A stretch of 40,733 nt of DNA from CAYZMH01 sp964479445 (GTDB taxonomy: Bacteria > Bacteroidota > Bacteroidia > Bacteroidales > GCA-2748055): contig CAYZMH010000016.1 of assembly GCA_964479445.1 (NCBI GenBank), positions 1 through 40,733 of the forward strand, in the 5' to 3' direction. Numbering within the stretch: the first letter of the stretch is position 1; every line of letters begins with the position of its first letter. The notes under the pieces are model-generated. The model was not told the origin of the DNA. It did not search any database and was given only the letters and a program-made list of their open reading frames with translations. Below are positions 1-8,966 of the stretch, piece by piece. The translations under genes were made by a program, and so were the position numbers.

Positions 1-1719
1 ACACCGTTTATCTCCCTTGAACCAGGATCCGGGGCAAGAGGATTCACGGTATGGTACCCGGAACAAACAACCGAATCGTTCCATCCCTATCCCTGGAGCA
101 TTCGCACCCTGGGAGACAGTTGCTGGGTCGTTGACGTGGTGCTGTCTAATACCTACAACGGGGTGGACCTTGCCTCCCATTCCAGTGCAGGTCACAGGGT
201 AAGTTATCTTGGAGGGTCTCCCCTCATGACCGGGATATCGGTGGATAAGAACAGCGGGGAAGGCTGGATAGAGAACATCCAGTACAATCCCCACTACTGG
301 CTCCGGAACCCGGGGTATCCCACGGGTGGGTCAACGGAGTTCAACCCGTTGAAAAATTTCCAGCAGAGCAACCTGGAAGCATTAAAAATAGCCTCGGCAT
401 CCAGGGAACACGTCCTGGGAACGTTTGTCTATGCAGCCAAGCACGGTATATACCTTGCACCGGATGACGGTAATTCAGAAGTCAACGTATTCCTTCATGG
501 CACAGACGCCGGTAGCAACGGGGCGTATCTTGAAAGCAGTCCGGGCACCCATATCAATTTCATCAATGCGCAACTTGTCCTGCTGGGCCAGAGTCAGCAA
601 GGGATTGTTACCACCGCTCCGGGATTCGGAGGTGAAGCGGCCTTCTACAACACGATATCCTGGGGAGGGTCCGGACCTACAACGAGCCTGGAAGGAAGCG
701 GAAACGTGTTGATACAACAGATCCATACACGAAACGGGCTGTTCAGGGTAAATAACGGTGTGACGCGCATAGAAAATGTGAAGATCACCCCAACCCTCGA
801 TCCGCAGTACACCATTGATCCCGATGTGGATACCTTCAAGCTTTTCGGCAGCTATGCAGCCAACGGCTTCTGGGTCAATCAACAGGGCGAACGGTCCCGG
901 GTGGAGATGGATTATCTTTTTAAAAGAGGGATCGAGGGGACCTCCCTGGTGACAGGATGGGAATCGGGAGATGTGCAGAATGACTGGAACACCATGCTGT
1001 TTGGTCACAAGAATTTCGCTGTGGGGGATGAGCCCCTTATTCAATGCGCTCCTTCAGTCACGGCGGATGCCCGTTCAGGAAGTTCCGCTTTACAGGTTTC
1101 CTGCAGCGATGCGATCGGCGATTCATCGCTCTTTAAGATCTTTGGCAAACGAATGAACCTAATGAGCAACACGACACTTACCTACTGGCTGAATCCGCTT
1201 GATGAGCAGGGGAAAACCGGCCATATCGATCTGTTGTTTGCCGACGGAACCTACCTTTCGGATCTCAATCCGGTGGCAGAAGACGGATTGCCCCTGGATG
1301 CTTCCCGGGGCACCATTGGGGAGTGGAAGGAAGTAACGTGTTCGGTAGGTTCCATCGCGGGGGATAAAACAGTGCAGGCAGTGCTGGTGGGGGGATCCAC
1401 CGGGGATGCCGGATCCTACAGCTTCATGCTCGATGACTTTGAGCTGCTACATCCGCTCTCTGTTGATCCATCGGAACCTGCTGTGCCCGGCAGCTTGTCT
1501 GTATATCCCAACCCGGCAGAAGAGCTGGTAACGATTGAGGCAGGAAACCATGAATCGGTGTCTGTTGAATTACGGACCCAGGGAGGGAAACTTGTTTACC
1601 GGCAAGAGATGAAAGAAACTAATACAGCAATTGACCTTTCACCCTTCAGCCAGGGAGTCTATTTTATTACCATCAGATCCAACGATCTGGTAAGCACCGA
1701 AAAAATTATCAAGCTATAG
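1..1719 (+). CDS. T9SS-secreted beta-helix protein (5' truncated by window edge)
   Basis: The frame is open from base 1, so the N-terminus is missing; a GTG at 136 is internal, not the start. About 572 residues are visible. The first ~300 are rich in Gly, Asn and short beta-strand stretches (for example RGFTVWYPEQ, followed by HINFINAQLVLLGQ), as in right-handed parallel beta-helix proteins of the pectate-lyase/GH28/GH55-like group. A jelly-roll-like region follows at about residues 325-485. The C-terminus starting near SVYPNPAEELVTIE is a type IX secretion sorting domain, so the protein is exported and probably attached to the cell surface. It converges on the PUL operon with only 20 bp between stop codons. 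I infer a polysaccharide-active or polysaccharide-binding exoprotein; no catalytic residues can be assigned and the substrate is unknown. Confidence 0.75.
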   Translation, partial: TPFISLEPGSGARGFTVWYPEQTTESFHPYPWSIRTLGDSCWVVDVVLSNTYNGVDLASHSSAGHRVSYLGGSPLMTGISVDKNSGEGWIENIQYNPHYWLRNPGYPTGGSTEFNPLKNFQQSNLEALKIASASREHVLGTFVYAAKHGIYLAPDDGNSEVNVFLHGTDAGSNGAYLESSPGTHINFINAQLVLLGQSQQGIVTTAPGFGGEAAFYNTISWGGSGPTTSLEGSGNVLIQQIHTRNGLFRVNNGVTRIENVKITPTLDPQYTIDPDVDTFKLFGSYAANGFWVNQQGERSRVEMDYLFKRGIEGTSLVTGWESGDVQNDWNTMLFGHKNFAVGDEPLIQCAPSVTADARSGSSALQVSCSDAIGDSSLFKIFGKRMNLMSNTTLTYWLNPLDEQGKTGHIDLLFADGTYLSDLNPVAEDGLPLDASRGTIGEWKEVTCSVGSIAGDKTVQAVLVGGSTGDAGSYSFMLDDFELLHPLSVDPSEPAVPGSLSVYPNPAEELVTIEAGNHESVSVELRTQGGKLVYRQEMKETNTAIDLSPFSQGVYFITIRSNDLVSTEKIIKL

Positions 1720-1739
1720 CACCCGGGCCGGACTCTAAA

Positions 1740-3161
1740 TTAGTTCTCAACAGCTTCTTTGAGAATATCCAGGTACCTCATTCCATACCCCTCGTATTCC
1801 AGCCCCCAGGTATAATCTCCAGTACCGCTAATGTCTGTATTTGTGGCAGAAGCAGGCGCAACAGGTTCTATCTGGGTGTCTTCATGCCATTCATTCCACG
1901 AATTGATCATGAACAAATTCCTGATATCCGGTTCGGTTAATTGCTGTGCCCCCTCCACATTTGCTTTGAACAAGGATCCAAACTCATCGTTTTCTGAAAG
2001 TTTTCTGGAAAGAGGCTGATGCATCGCTTCTTTTCTTACACCACAGTCATTATAACCGGGTGATGCAGCCGGGATAAATTTAACACCAGCCTGATCAGCC
2101 AACGATTTCCATCCCGCCATATTTGCATAATAGTTATCAACCCCTTGTTGCGTTGCATACAATACATTTCTCCCGCCCGAACTTCCATACACGTCATAAT
2201 TGGTGACAGCATCCAATAAAGCCATTTGGCCGGGAGTTGATGGCGGATTGCCAAACACATGATCGCCTACTATATAGATATCAAACCCGGCAAGCGTTGC
2301 TTGTTCTCTCATAATATTTATTGCATCTTCCAACACACCCCGGCCTTCCATCGCACGAGTCAGGTATATGAACAGAACCGGACGGCCATCAATCTTATAA
2401 TAATTGGGGTGATTCCAGTAATATGTAGCCATGTGCTGAATATGATTGGCAACTTCTGAAAGATCCTGCCACCTGCCATCACCATCAACACTTCTGTCCG
2501 TCATAAGGCTGGTACTCTCATAAAACAAGGCAATTTTTAACTCCTTTATGTTGGGATTCATCATTACGCGATTCCTCAAAGTTTTGTCAGTTCTGTCATT
2601 CGGACCCCACCAGCTGCTTACCCACAAATTGATCCCGGCATATTCACTCCACTCAAAGTGCTTCTCAATGACACGAGCTTCTGTGTCATTATACTCCCCC
2701 AGCATAGGCAATTGAGCAGGTTCAAGGAATTCCCTCAGGTAATTACCTCCATGAAAGTCGTTACCTCCATACCAGGGATAATAATATACGCCTACCATAT
2801 CTTTCTCCTCCTCAACCAATACAGGGAAAGAGTATTCATCCGAAAATTCACCATCGCTGACTGCAACCTTAATGTTGCAGTCAGTGGGTTCGTCAGGTGC
2901 CTGCCAGGTAATAGTGTTTGTACTCGCTCCATCAGTTATACCCTCACAACTGCTTGTCCAGTTGTAAGTAAGAAGTGATTGATCCCTGTTATAATTGTAA
3001 ATATCACACGTAAAAGTCAGTTCACTTCCAACCGTTGCTGTTTCTATTTTCGGCGTAACGGAGAGTCGGACTTCATCCTCTGCAGGGGGAGCGTCGTCTT
3101 CGCAGCTAGTTATCCCGATCCACAGCAAAAGGGTGAAAACGTACAAAAAACCTCTTCTCAT
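1740..3161 (-). CDS. GH99-like glycoside hydrolase lipoprotein
   Basis: A 473-aa lipoprotein whose signal peptide ends in a lipobox (GITSC, Cys20). Residues ~30-115 form an Ig/PKD-like domain with Cys and Trp typical of a beta-sandwich. Residues ~120-470 form a GH99/WbsX-type TIM barrel: it opens with VGVYYYPWYGG, contains YKIDGRPVLFIY, and carries SWNEWHEDTQIEP near the C-terminus. Glu424 and Glu427 in NEWHE occupy the positions of the paired catalytic glutamates of bacterial GH99 endo-alpha-mannosidases. The lipid anchor and PUL position point to the outer-membrane surface. It is the last gene of the operon, 44 bp after the DUF1735-type lipoprotein gene. GH99 acts on alpha-mannose linkages; whether this GH99-like branch does so is inference. 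Confidence 0.85.
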   Translation of the reverse strand: MRRGFLYVFTLLLWIGITSCEDDAPPAEDEVRLSVTPKIETATVGSELTFTCDIYNYNRDQSLLTYNWTSSCEGITDGASTNTITWQAPDEPTDCNIKVAVSDGEFSDEYSFPVLVEEEKDMVGVYYYPWYGGNDFHGGNYLREFLEPAQLPMLGEYNDTEARVIEKHFEWSEYAGINLWVSSWWGPNDRTDKTLRNRVMMNPNIKELKIALFYESTSLMTDRSVDGDGRWQDLSEVANHIQHMATYYWNHPNYYKIDGRPVLFIYLTRAMEGRGVLEDAINIMREQATLAGFDIYIVGDHVFGNPPSTPGQMALLDAVTNYDVYGSSGGRNVLYATQQGVDNYYANMAGWKSLADQAGVKFIPAASPGYNDCGVRKEAMHQPLSRKLSENDEFGSLFKANVEGAQQLTEPDIRNLFMINSWNEWHEDTQIEPVAPASATNTDISGTGDYTWGLEYEGYGMRYLDILKEAVEN

Positions 3162-3205
3162 CCTTTTCTTTCTTGAACTTAAATTATTAAACCTGGCTAT
3201 TCTTC

Positions 3206-4234
3206 CTATTCCTGTACCTGTATTTGGAAGGTTTCAAATGTCACATCAGTGTCAATAAAAACCAATGAGTCTTTTGCATTAAATGTATTGCCATCATCTT
3301 CATAAGTGTAATCCAAATAAATAGTTCGGCGTTTTTTCCCATTGAAACCTTCAGACCCGGGATCATCCTTTGTAAAATATTTGCCGGTCCCATTTACGAC
3401 CACCGTCTCCTCATTTCTTTGACTTACTGTAACACTTTTAGTAGCTTCATCAAAGGTGAGCTGCATGCTGTATTGTTCATTTTGAAAACCCTCCTTGTTG
3501 GTTCCTCCTACCGTAGACATAAAATTCTCTGTCAGAGATTTGGTAGATAATTTTGTTCTTTCATTATCCGTCAGAAAGCGTTGAGAGTATGTAGTCGTAT
3601 CTACTTTATCACCTTCTGTATTCAGCCGATACCTTTCTCCTCTCAGAAAATAAACCCCATGGGTCTGATTAATGTATTTAATTCCAAACAACACATAATC
3701 TTTAGGTTGTATATTCCAATGATCACTAACCCTTGGATCATGATCATCAATAGTAGCTTTAGGATCACCGGAAAGAATCGAATCTGCATCTGCATCAGTA
3801 ATACGCAGGGGAATAACATATCTCAAACCATTAGTCATTGGATCTTCAAAAAATTCATCCGTCAGATCAACTCTTACCTTACCCATAAAACTTCCTGCAG
3901 GGATGATCAAATTATCAAACGTAGCATCGTAATAATTATCAGGCAATAACTCAACACCATCCAGGTTATCTGCTAATTCAGGTGCAAATTCAACTGAAAC
4001 AACCCTGTCTTTCGTGTTTTCATACATCCCGCCTATGGATACACCAATGCTAAAGGCGTGCTCCAGGTCAATTGTATTATCCCCTATTACTTCATCTCCC
4101 AGAACAATTGTTCTGACCGGACTCTGATAAGGAAAATATACGCCCTGAAAAGCATAGTCTTCAAATTCTATTTCCTGATTTGTACAGCCAGCTCCAAGCG
4201 CTACAATACCGATTAAAAACAATATCTTTTTCAT
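3206..4234 (-). CDS. DUF1735-type surface lipoprotein (probable SGBP)
   Basis: Start chosen at the ATG at 4234 (MKKILFLIGIVALGAGC), because this begins a perfect lipoprotein signal peptide; an upstream in-frame ATG at 4267 adds 11 unlikely residues. The mature ~325-aa protein has an N-terminal DUF1735 (BT_3987-like) immunoglobulin-like domain, with the typical pattern of a strand-rich region ending in GLRYVIPLRITDAD. A second domain of the DUF5627/DUF4361 type starts near GVYFLRGERYRLN. Proteins of this build sit directly after SusD in many PULs and are presumed surface glycan-binding proteins holding substrate near SusC/SusD. No catalytic motif is visible. The exact name of the C-terminal domain is less certain than the N-terminal one. 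Confidence 0.75.
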   Translation of the reverse strand: MKKILFLIGIVALGAGCTNQEIEFEDYAFQGVYFPYQSPVRTIVLGDEVIGDNTIDLEHAFSIGVSIGGMYENTKDRVVSVEFAPELADNLDGVELLPDNYYDATFDNLIIPAGSFMGKVRVDLTDEFFEDPMTNGLRYVIPLRITDADADSILSGDPKATIDDHDPRVSDHWNIQPKDYVLFGIKYINQTHGVYFLRGERYRLNTEGDKVDTTTYSQRFLTDNERTKLSTKSLTENFMSTVGGTNKEGFQNEQYSMQLTFDEATKSVTVSQRNEETVVVNGTGKYFTKDDPGSEGFNGKKRRTIYLDYTYEDDGNTFNAKDSLVFIDTDVTFETFQIQVQE

Positions 4235-4317
4235 CTGTATAAAATCTTTATTTTTATATTTTGTCATCCAGAGACTGTTCAGTCAGCGATTTTGCAAACT
4301 GAACAATCTGACATAAA

Positions 4318-6075
4318 CTAGTTCCATCCCTCATTTTGAACAAGATTATATTTTAACGTCTCAAAATAATCAATGGGACCATAAATCTGATAATCGAAAA
4401 AGTTACGGTCTTCCACTTCCTCATAGGTGTATGTATTTCCATCAGCTGATATGCGCACCCCACTTACTGGCTTTTTCATTACTTCTGTCATCTTCCAACG
4501 ACGCAAATCCCAAAAACGTTCCTCCTCAAAGCACATTTCAATTCGGCGCTCATTGCGAATAAGATCTTTCATTTGAGCTTTATCAAGTCCGTCCACGTAA
4601 TCGGATGAAGTAATACCTGCCCTCTCGCGAATTGCGTTTATAACTTCACGGGCCGTGTAACCACCAATCATGCCATCCGGTCCGACAGCTTCATTTGCAG
4701 CTTCGGCAAACATCAGAAGGACATCGGTGTACCGTGCATACGTGTAATACTGCAGACCTTCTGAATTAACATTTGGATCGATGTTTACATTTTCCACATT
4801 CATGAACTTTTTCAAATAATACCCTGTTTGGGAAGCTGAAACTCTGTCGCTGCCCAATGCATCCGGACTTCCGGCAGTCGTGTTAATTGTAACCGTATTA
4901 CCTCCCATCTGAAATTGAGCTCCGTTATATAAAATGAAGGCATCCAAACGTGGATCCCTATCCGAATATGGATCGCTTGATTCTATCTTGCTTAAAGGCG
5001 TCGGTGTCCCGTCTGCCATAGGAAAAGCATTTACCAGCTCCTGGGTTGGATTGGTTCGTCCTTCCCCGAAAAGAGAAGGGGGATAATTGATCTCTTCCCA
5101 GTTATTACTGTCAAATCCGCGTGTACTCCAAATTACCTCCGGATGTGAATTCTTTGCATTACGGACGTCCGGATTATTGTAAAAAGCCAGATCACCTCCG
5201 GTGACGTCTACTAACCCATTGTTTGCATCCATCAATTCCGCAGCAGCTTCAGCGGCCATCTGGTAGGTATATGTACCGTCAGAGTAAGCCGGACTGGCAG
5301 CATATAATAGTGTTTTCGCTTTTATAAAACGTGCAACCAACCCGTTTATCCTGTTGGTGTTTCTGTCGCCAACAGCTTGATTCACATAGTTAATATATGC
5401 CTCTTCATCCTCACTGGCTGGCTCCTGATCAATCCATCTGTCGGGTAAAAGCTCAATGGCCTTTTCACAATCCTCTATGATGAATTCTACCAGATTGTTA
5501 AAAGAAGAACGGGGAACCCGGTACTCCGAAGGATCGTCCAGTGGCAATACTTTGTCAACTATGGGTACACCAAGCATCTCCCCATTCGTTCCTATACCAG
5601 CGTGTGACTGAAGTAAATGAAAATAATACCATGAACGTAAAGCATACGCCTCTCCATTCAATTTTCTGACCAGAAGTGAATCGGTGACCTCATTTTTCCA
5701 ATACCACTCCATGTCCTGCATTTCTTCCAAAAATGTATTGATATATAAAATTCCTTCATAAGACCTGTTCCATCTGCCAAAAGGGTTAGAACGAGCCGTC
5801 CAGCCACCATTCACTGCTGTTTTTATACCACTTCCCGGATCGTTAGTAACAGCCTCATCGCTGCCATACGCCAGGGGATAAACCGCATGGTTGGTTGAAG
5901 CTATATTTCGGTATCCATTTATTAGTATACCTTCTGCCCAGGAAACGTTGCTCTTTATGGTTTCCATATCATACACATTATCATTTTCCGGCTCCAATAT
6001 CCCCATATCATCACAAGCATTCAAGCTCCCGAGAATAAGAATAATGCTTAATATAAAATATCCTTGTTTTTTCAT
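4318..6075 (-). CDS. SusD/RagB-family nutrient-binding lipoprotein (second pair)
   Basis: A 585-aa protein with a lipoprotein signal (GSLNAC, Cys21). The SusD-like N-terminal region shows the TPR-type helices EGILINGYRNI and RSWYYFHLLQSHAGIG. The C-terminal RagB/SusD region has the family's closing motifs: YARYTDVLLMFAEAANEA, VINAIRERAG and LIRNERRIEMCFEEERFWDLRRW. It lies 21 bp downstream of SusC2 and pairs with it. SusD lids cap the SusC barrel on the outer-membrane surface and bind oligosaccharide. No truncation is seen. Confidence 0.93.
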   Translation of the reverse strand: MKKQGYFILSIILILGSLNACDDMGILEPENDNVYDMETIKSNVSWAEGILINGYRNIASTNHAVYPLAYGSDEAVTNDPGSGIKTAVNGGWTARSNPFGRWNRSYEGILYINTFLEEMQDMEWYWKNEVTDSLLVRKLNGEAYALRSWYYFHLLQSHAGIGTNGEMLGVPIVDKVLPLDDPSEYRVPRSSFNNLVEFIIEDCEKAIELLPDRWIDQEPASEDEEAYINYVNQAVGDRNTNRINGLVARFIKAKTLLYAASPAYSDGTYTYQMAAEAAAELMDANNGLVDVTGGDLAFYNNPDVRNAKNSHPEVIWSTRGFDSNNWEEINYPPSLFGEGRTNPTQELVNAFPMADGTPTPLSKIESSDPYSDRDPRLDAFILYNGAQFQMGGNTVTINTTAGSPDALGSDRVSASQTGYYLKKFMNVENVNIDPNVNSEGLQYYTYARYTDVLLMFAEAANEAVGPDGMIGGYTAREVINAIRERAGITSSDYVDGLDKAQMKDLIRNERRIEMCFEEERFWDLRRWKMTEVMKKPVSGVRISADGNTYTYEEVEDRNFFDYQIYGPIDYFETLKYNLVQNEGWN

Positions 6076-6096
6076 CTCTGTATTAAATTAAAAGAT

Positions 6097-8937
6097 TTAA
6101 AATTGGGTTGCAATGCCAACTGTAAAGGTTCTGGTTCTCGGAGGACCCCCGATATTAATCTCGCTGTACTCTGTGTTTTTTCCAATGACCACCGCGTTAT
6201 CGGCCCTGAGATAGACCCGCACATCATCAAGAAATGATAAACTATTTGCTTCATCAAAATTATAGGTAAGCTGCATCGTAGGTATGGTAAAATGGTTATC
6301 GTTGTACAACCAATAATCGGAATTGCGATTATTATTACTCACGTTGTTCCTTGATAAACGTGGATGAATAGCATCCACATCTTTGTTATTCGGTCCATAT
6401 GCTTCATTTGCCATTTCAGAATATTTTACATTCCCATAATTCCGGTGATAGCTACCTGACCTGAATTGAGACCGGCCAGCCTCACCAATTCCAAGAATAT
6501 AAAAACGAAAGTTTCTGAACTCAATATCCAAATATAAACTGTACTGAGCGCGAAGCCCCTGACCAATGATGCGCCGGTCATTCTCATCAATTACACCATC
6601 TCCATTTTGATCCAGATACTTAATGTCTCCTGGCTGAATACTTCCAAACATTGGTTCTGGTAATCCATCGACCAGTGTTCCGTCAGCATTGAAATCATCT
6701 TCGCTGTAAAGACCATCAGATAATAATCCCCACCTTGCATCGGTTGGAGTGCCTTCCCTTAAAAGTGCTTCATCTTCACCTTCATAAAAAGGCTCTTCTC
6801 TTTTTGTTATTTTCGGAGAAGTATACATAAAATTACTACCCGCGGTTATTGAAAAATCAGTAGCCAGGGTGAAGGTGTAATTTAAGCCCAATTCAATCCC
6901 CTGCATCAGATCGCTGTTATAGTTTTGGTAAACCAGGTTTTCAAAGCCAAGTATTTGAGGAGAAAGGTTATTCATGCGGGTTACATTGTCTAACGATTCG
7001 CTGTTAAAATAACCCAGTCTAACATTCATGCCTTTATTAAGAAGCGTTGCATCCAACCCAACCGTGAAATCTCTTCTTTTTTGCAGCGTAATACTATTCG
7101 GTGCAGATGCATAATTGGTTCCGCTATTATTGGATACTCCTTCATTGTAAACAAAGCCTCCACCTCGTGTAAACGTTCTTTTGTAAAGATAGTAGTCGCC
7201 CCAATTGTCGTTTTTGGAAATACCATAAGAAGTTCGCAGTTTCAAATAATCGAACAGGGAATTAGAGAAAAAATCCTCCTCGGTCAATACCCATCCTAAT
7301 CCGAAAGTGGGGGTTGTTTCTACACGATTTCCTGCTTCCAGCTTTCTGCTTCCTATCCCCATCACTGACACTTCGGCTATATATTTATCCGCATACATAT
7401 AATTTGCCGACAATCCGGTATGAAATACATTGTTTTTCTGAAGTTGGTTTGCAATCGTAGATATATCGTTATATACAAGAGCAGTTGCTGAAATGTCATG
7501 ATCTCCGAAAGAACGACCGTAGTTTAGTGTTCCATAATACGTTGCTTGCCGGAAAAAGTCGGAGTTGCCATTATTGACGTGATACCTGTTGGCCTCTACA
7601 TCCTGGCCATATTTTATAACATTAAACACACTCCCACTTCCATCAAACAGCGGTTCGTAAACTGAAAAGGACGGGTCTTGCTGGGCATAAAGGGAATTGT
7701 AAAAATTCATACCTGCATATCCCCTGGCCGAAAGCCCCTCTGTAATAAAGCTCAGGTCTATATTGACATAGCCGGAAAATTGTAAATTTCGCCTCATCAG
7801 TTTTTGATTCCCGTTTCTTGTCAGTTCTCCATATACATTGTTCAAATAGGAAGAATTCCCCCCCAGCAACTGGCCATCAACAAGCTTTGCCTGAGAAATT
7901 ATTTCCTGTCGTAACGTATCATCTTCAATTAAATTTGGATCCCATAAAACAGGATAATTATTAGGTAGTTCATTTGAAAAGGTATTCCAGTAATTGCCCC
8001 CTCTGGGTCTTTTATTAAAGGAGAGTACTGCGGAAGCATCCACCCCGATTTCCATGTATTTATTTACATCATAATCTACATTTCCCCTGAAATTCAATCG
8101 ATCCGTAACATCTCCCTGGGGAGTGTTCAGCCATCCACCATCTCTGGTCCATCCTGTATTCATGTAATAACGTGCATTTTGATTCCCTCCAATGGCATCA
8201 AAAAACACACTCATACGACTGGCAAAATCATTTAAGTACCTGTCACTGTAAAAATCATTGTCGGGATAACGGGCCGGGTTTACTCCCTGGCGTGTGGAAT
8301 CTATCAACGCCTGACTGTAGGTCAGAGAAGCAGGGTTCACACCATCGTTCAACTGGGCTTCATTGGATTTTTCCATGAAACTCGCAGCGTCAAGATACCG
8401 GGGAAGTGCCCTCGGAGCAAATGAATTGTACTCACCGGTGACCCGGAATTTATGTTCTCCGACTTTTCCGCGCATTGTGTTTACAAGGATTACACCGTTG
8501 TCGCCCTGGGCTCCGTACATCGCTTTCGACATAGCGTCTTTCAGTATAACGATGGACTCAACCTCATTCAAATTAATATTATTATAGTAAAAATTCTCCC
8601 GGCGAACCCCGTCCACTAAAACAACAGCTCCCCCGGTAGCCCAGGTATTAACTGAACCAAACACACCGGGGACTTTTCCTGCGATAATACTTCCTATCCC
8701 GTTTCCCTGATCCCTTTGCAGTTCTTGCTGTACATCAATATACTCAACAGACCCTGTAATTCGCTTTACCCCGAGGCTGTCAAAAGTAAGATTTACCTTA
8801 TCTTCCAGCCTTTCCAATTTTTTTGACGTGGCGGTATCCACATCATCCAGATTCTGATCCTGTGAAAATGCTATCTGTGATAGAGAGATCAACAACACCA
8901 GGCAGACATATTTCATATTTAACTCTATTTTCTTCAT
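6097..8937 (-). CDS. SusC/RagA-family TonB-dependent receptor, N-terminally reduced (second pair)
   Basis: The ATG at 8937 is chosen as start: it begins MKKIELNMKYVCLVLLIS, a good signal peptide ending at AFSQ, and leaves 29 bp after the SusD1 stop. An earlier ATG at 8991 would overlap SusD1 and bury the signal. At 946 aa it is about 100 aa shorter than its neighbour SusC1. The plug is present (GKVPGVFGS, VVLVDGVRRENFYYNNIN, NEVESIVILKDAMSKAMYG, DNGVILVNT), as is the beta-barrel ending in an aromatic residue (TRTFTVGIATQF). The carboxypeptidase-D-like regulatory domain is absent, and so is the usual DEVVVVGYG-type TonB-box segment; after the signal peptide comes only a ~35-aa charged stretch. 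The barrel looks complete, so this is a variant architecture rather than an obvious pseudogene. Confidence 0.93.
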   Translation of the reverse strand: MKKIELNMKYVCLVLLISLSQIAFSQDQNLDDVDTATSKKLERLEDKVNLTFDSLGVKRITGSVEYIDVQQELQRDQGNGIGSIIAGKVPGVFGSVNTWATGGAVVLVDGVRRENFYYNNINLNEVESIVILKDAMSKAMYGAQGDNGVILVNTMRGKVGEHKFRVTGEYNSFAPRALPRYLDAASFMEKSNEAQLNDGVNPASLTYSQALIDSTRQGVNPARYPDNDFYSDRYLNDFASRMSVFFDAIGGNQNARYYMNTGWTRDGGWLNTPQGDVTDRLNFRGNVDYDVNKYMEIGVDASAVLSFNKRPRGGNYWNTFSNELPNNYPVLWDPNLIEDDTLRQEIISQAKLVDGQLLGGNSSYLNNVYGELTRNGNQKLMRRNLQFSGYVNIDLSFITEGLSARGYAGMNFYNSLYAQQDPSFSVYEPLFDGSGSVFNVIKYGQDVEANRYHVNNGNSDFFRQATYYGTLNYGRSFGDHDISATALVYNDISTIANQLQKNNVFHTGLSANYMYADKYIAEVSVMGIGSRKLEAGNRVETTPTFGLGWVLTEEDFFSNSLFDYLKLRTSYGISKNDNWGDYYLYKRTFTRGGGFVYNEGVSNNSGTNYASAPNSITLQKRRDFTVGLDATLLNKGMNVRLGYFNSESLDNVTRMNNLSPQILGFENLVYQNYNSDLMQGIELGLNYTFTLATDFSITAGSNFMYTSPKITKREEPFYEGEDEALLREGTPTDARWGLLSDGLYSEDDFNADGTLVDGLPEPMFGSIQPGDIKYLDQNGDGVIDENDRRIIGQGLRAQYSLYLDIEFRNFRFYILGIGEAGRSQFRSGSYHRNYGNVKYSEMANEAYGPNNKDVDAIHPRLSRNNVSNNNRNSDYWLYNDNHFTIPTMQLTYNFDEANSLSFLDDVRVYLRADNAVVIGKNTEYSEINIGGPPRTRTFTVGIATQF

Positions 8938-8966
8938 AATGATATCTATAAGTTGGGTTTTATTTA

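Noticed and set aside
1720..1739. Terminator between the convergent beta-helix and GH99-like genes
   Set aside because: No inverted repeat or T run in the 20-bp gap; any terminator would lie within coding sequence.
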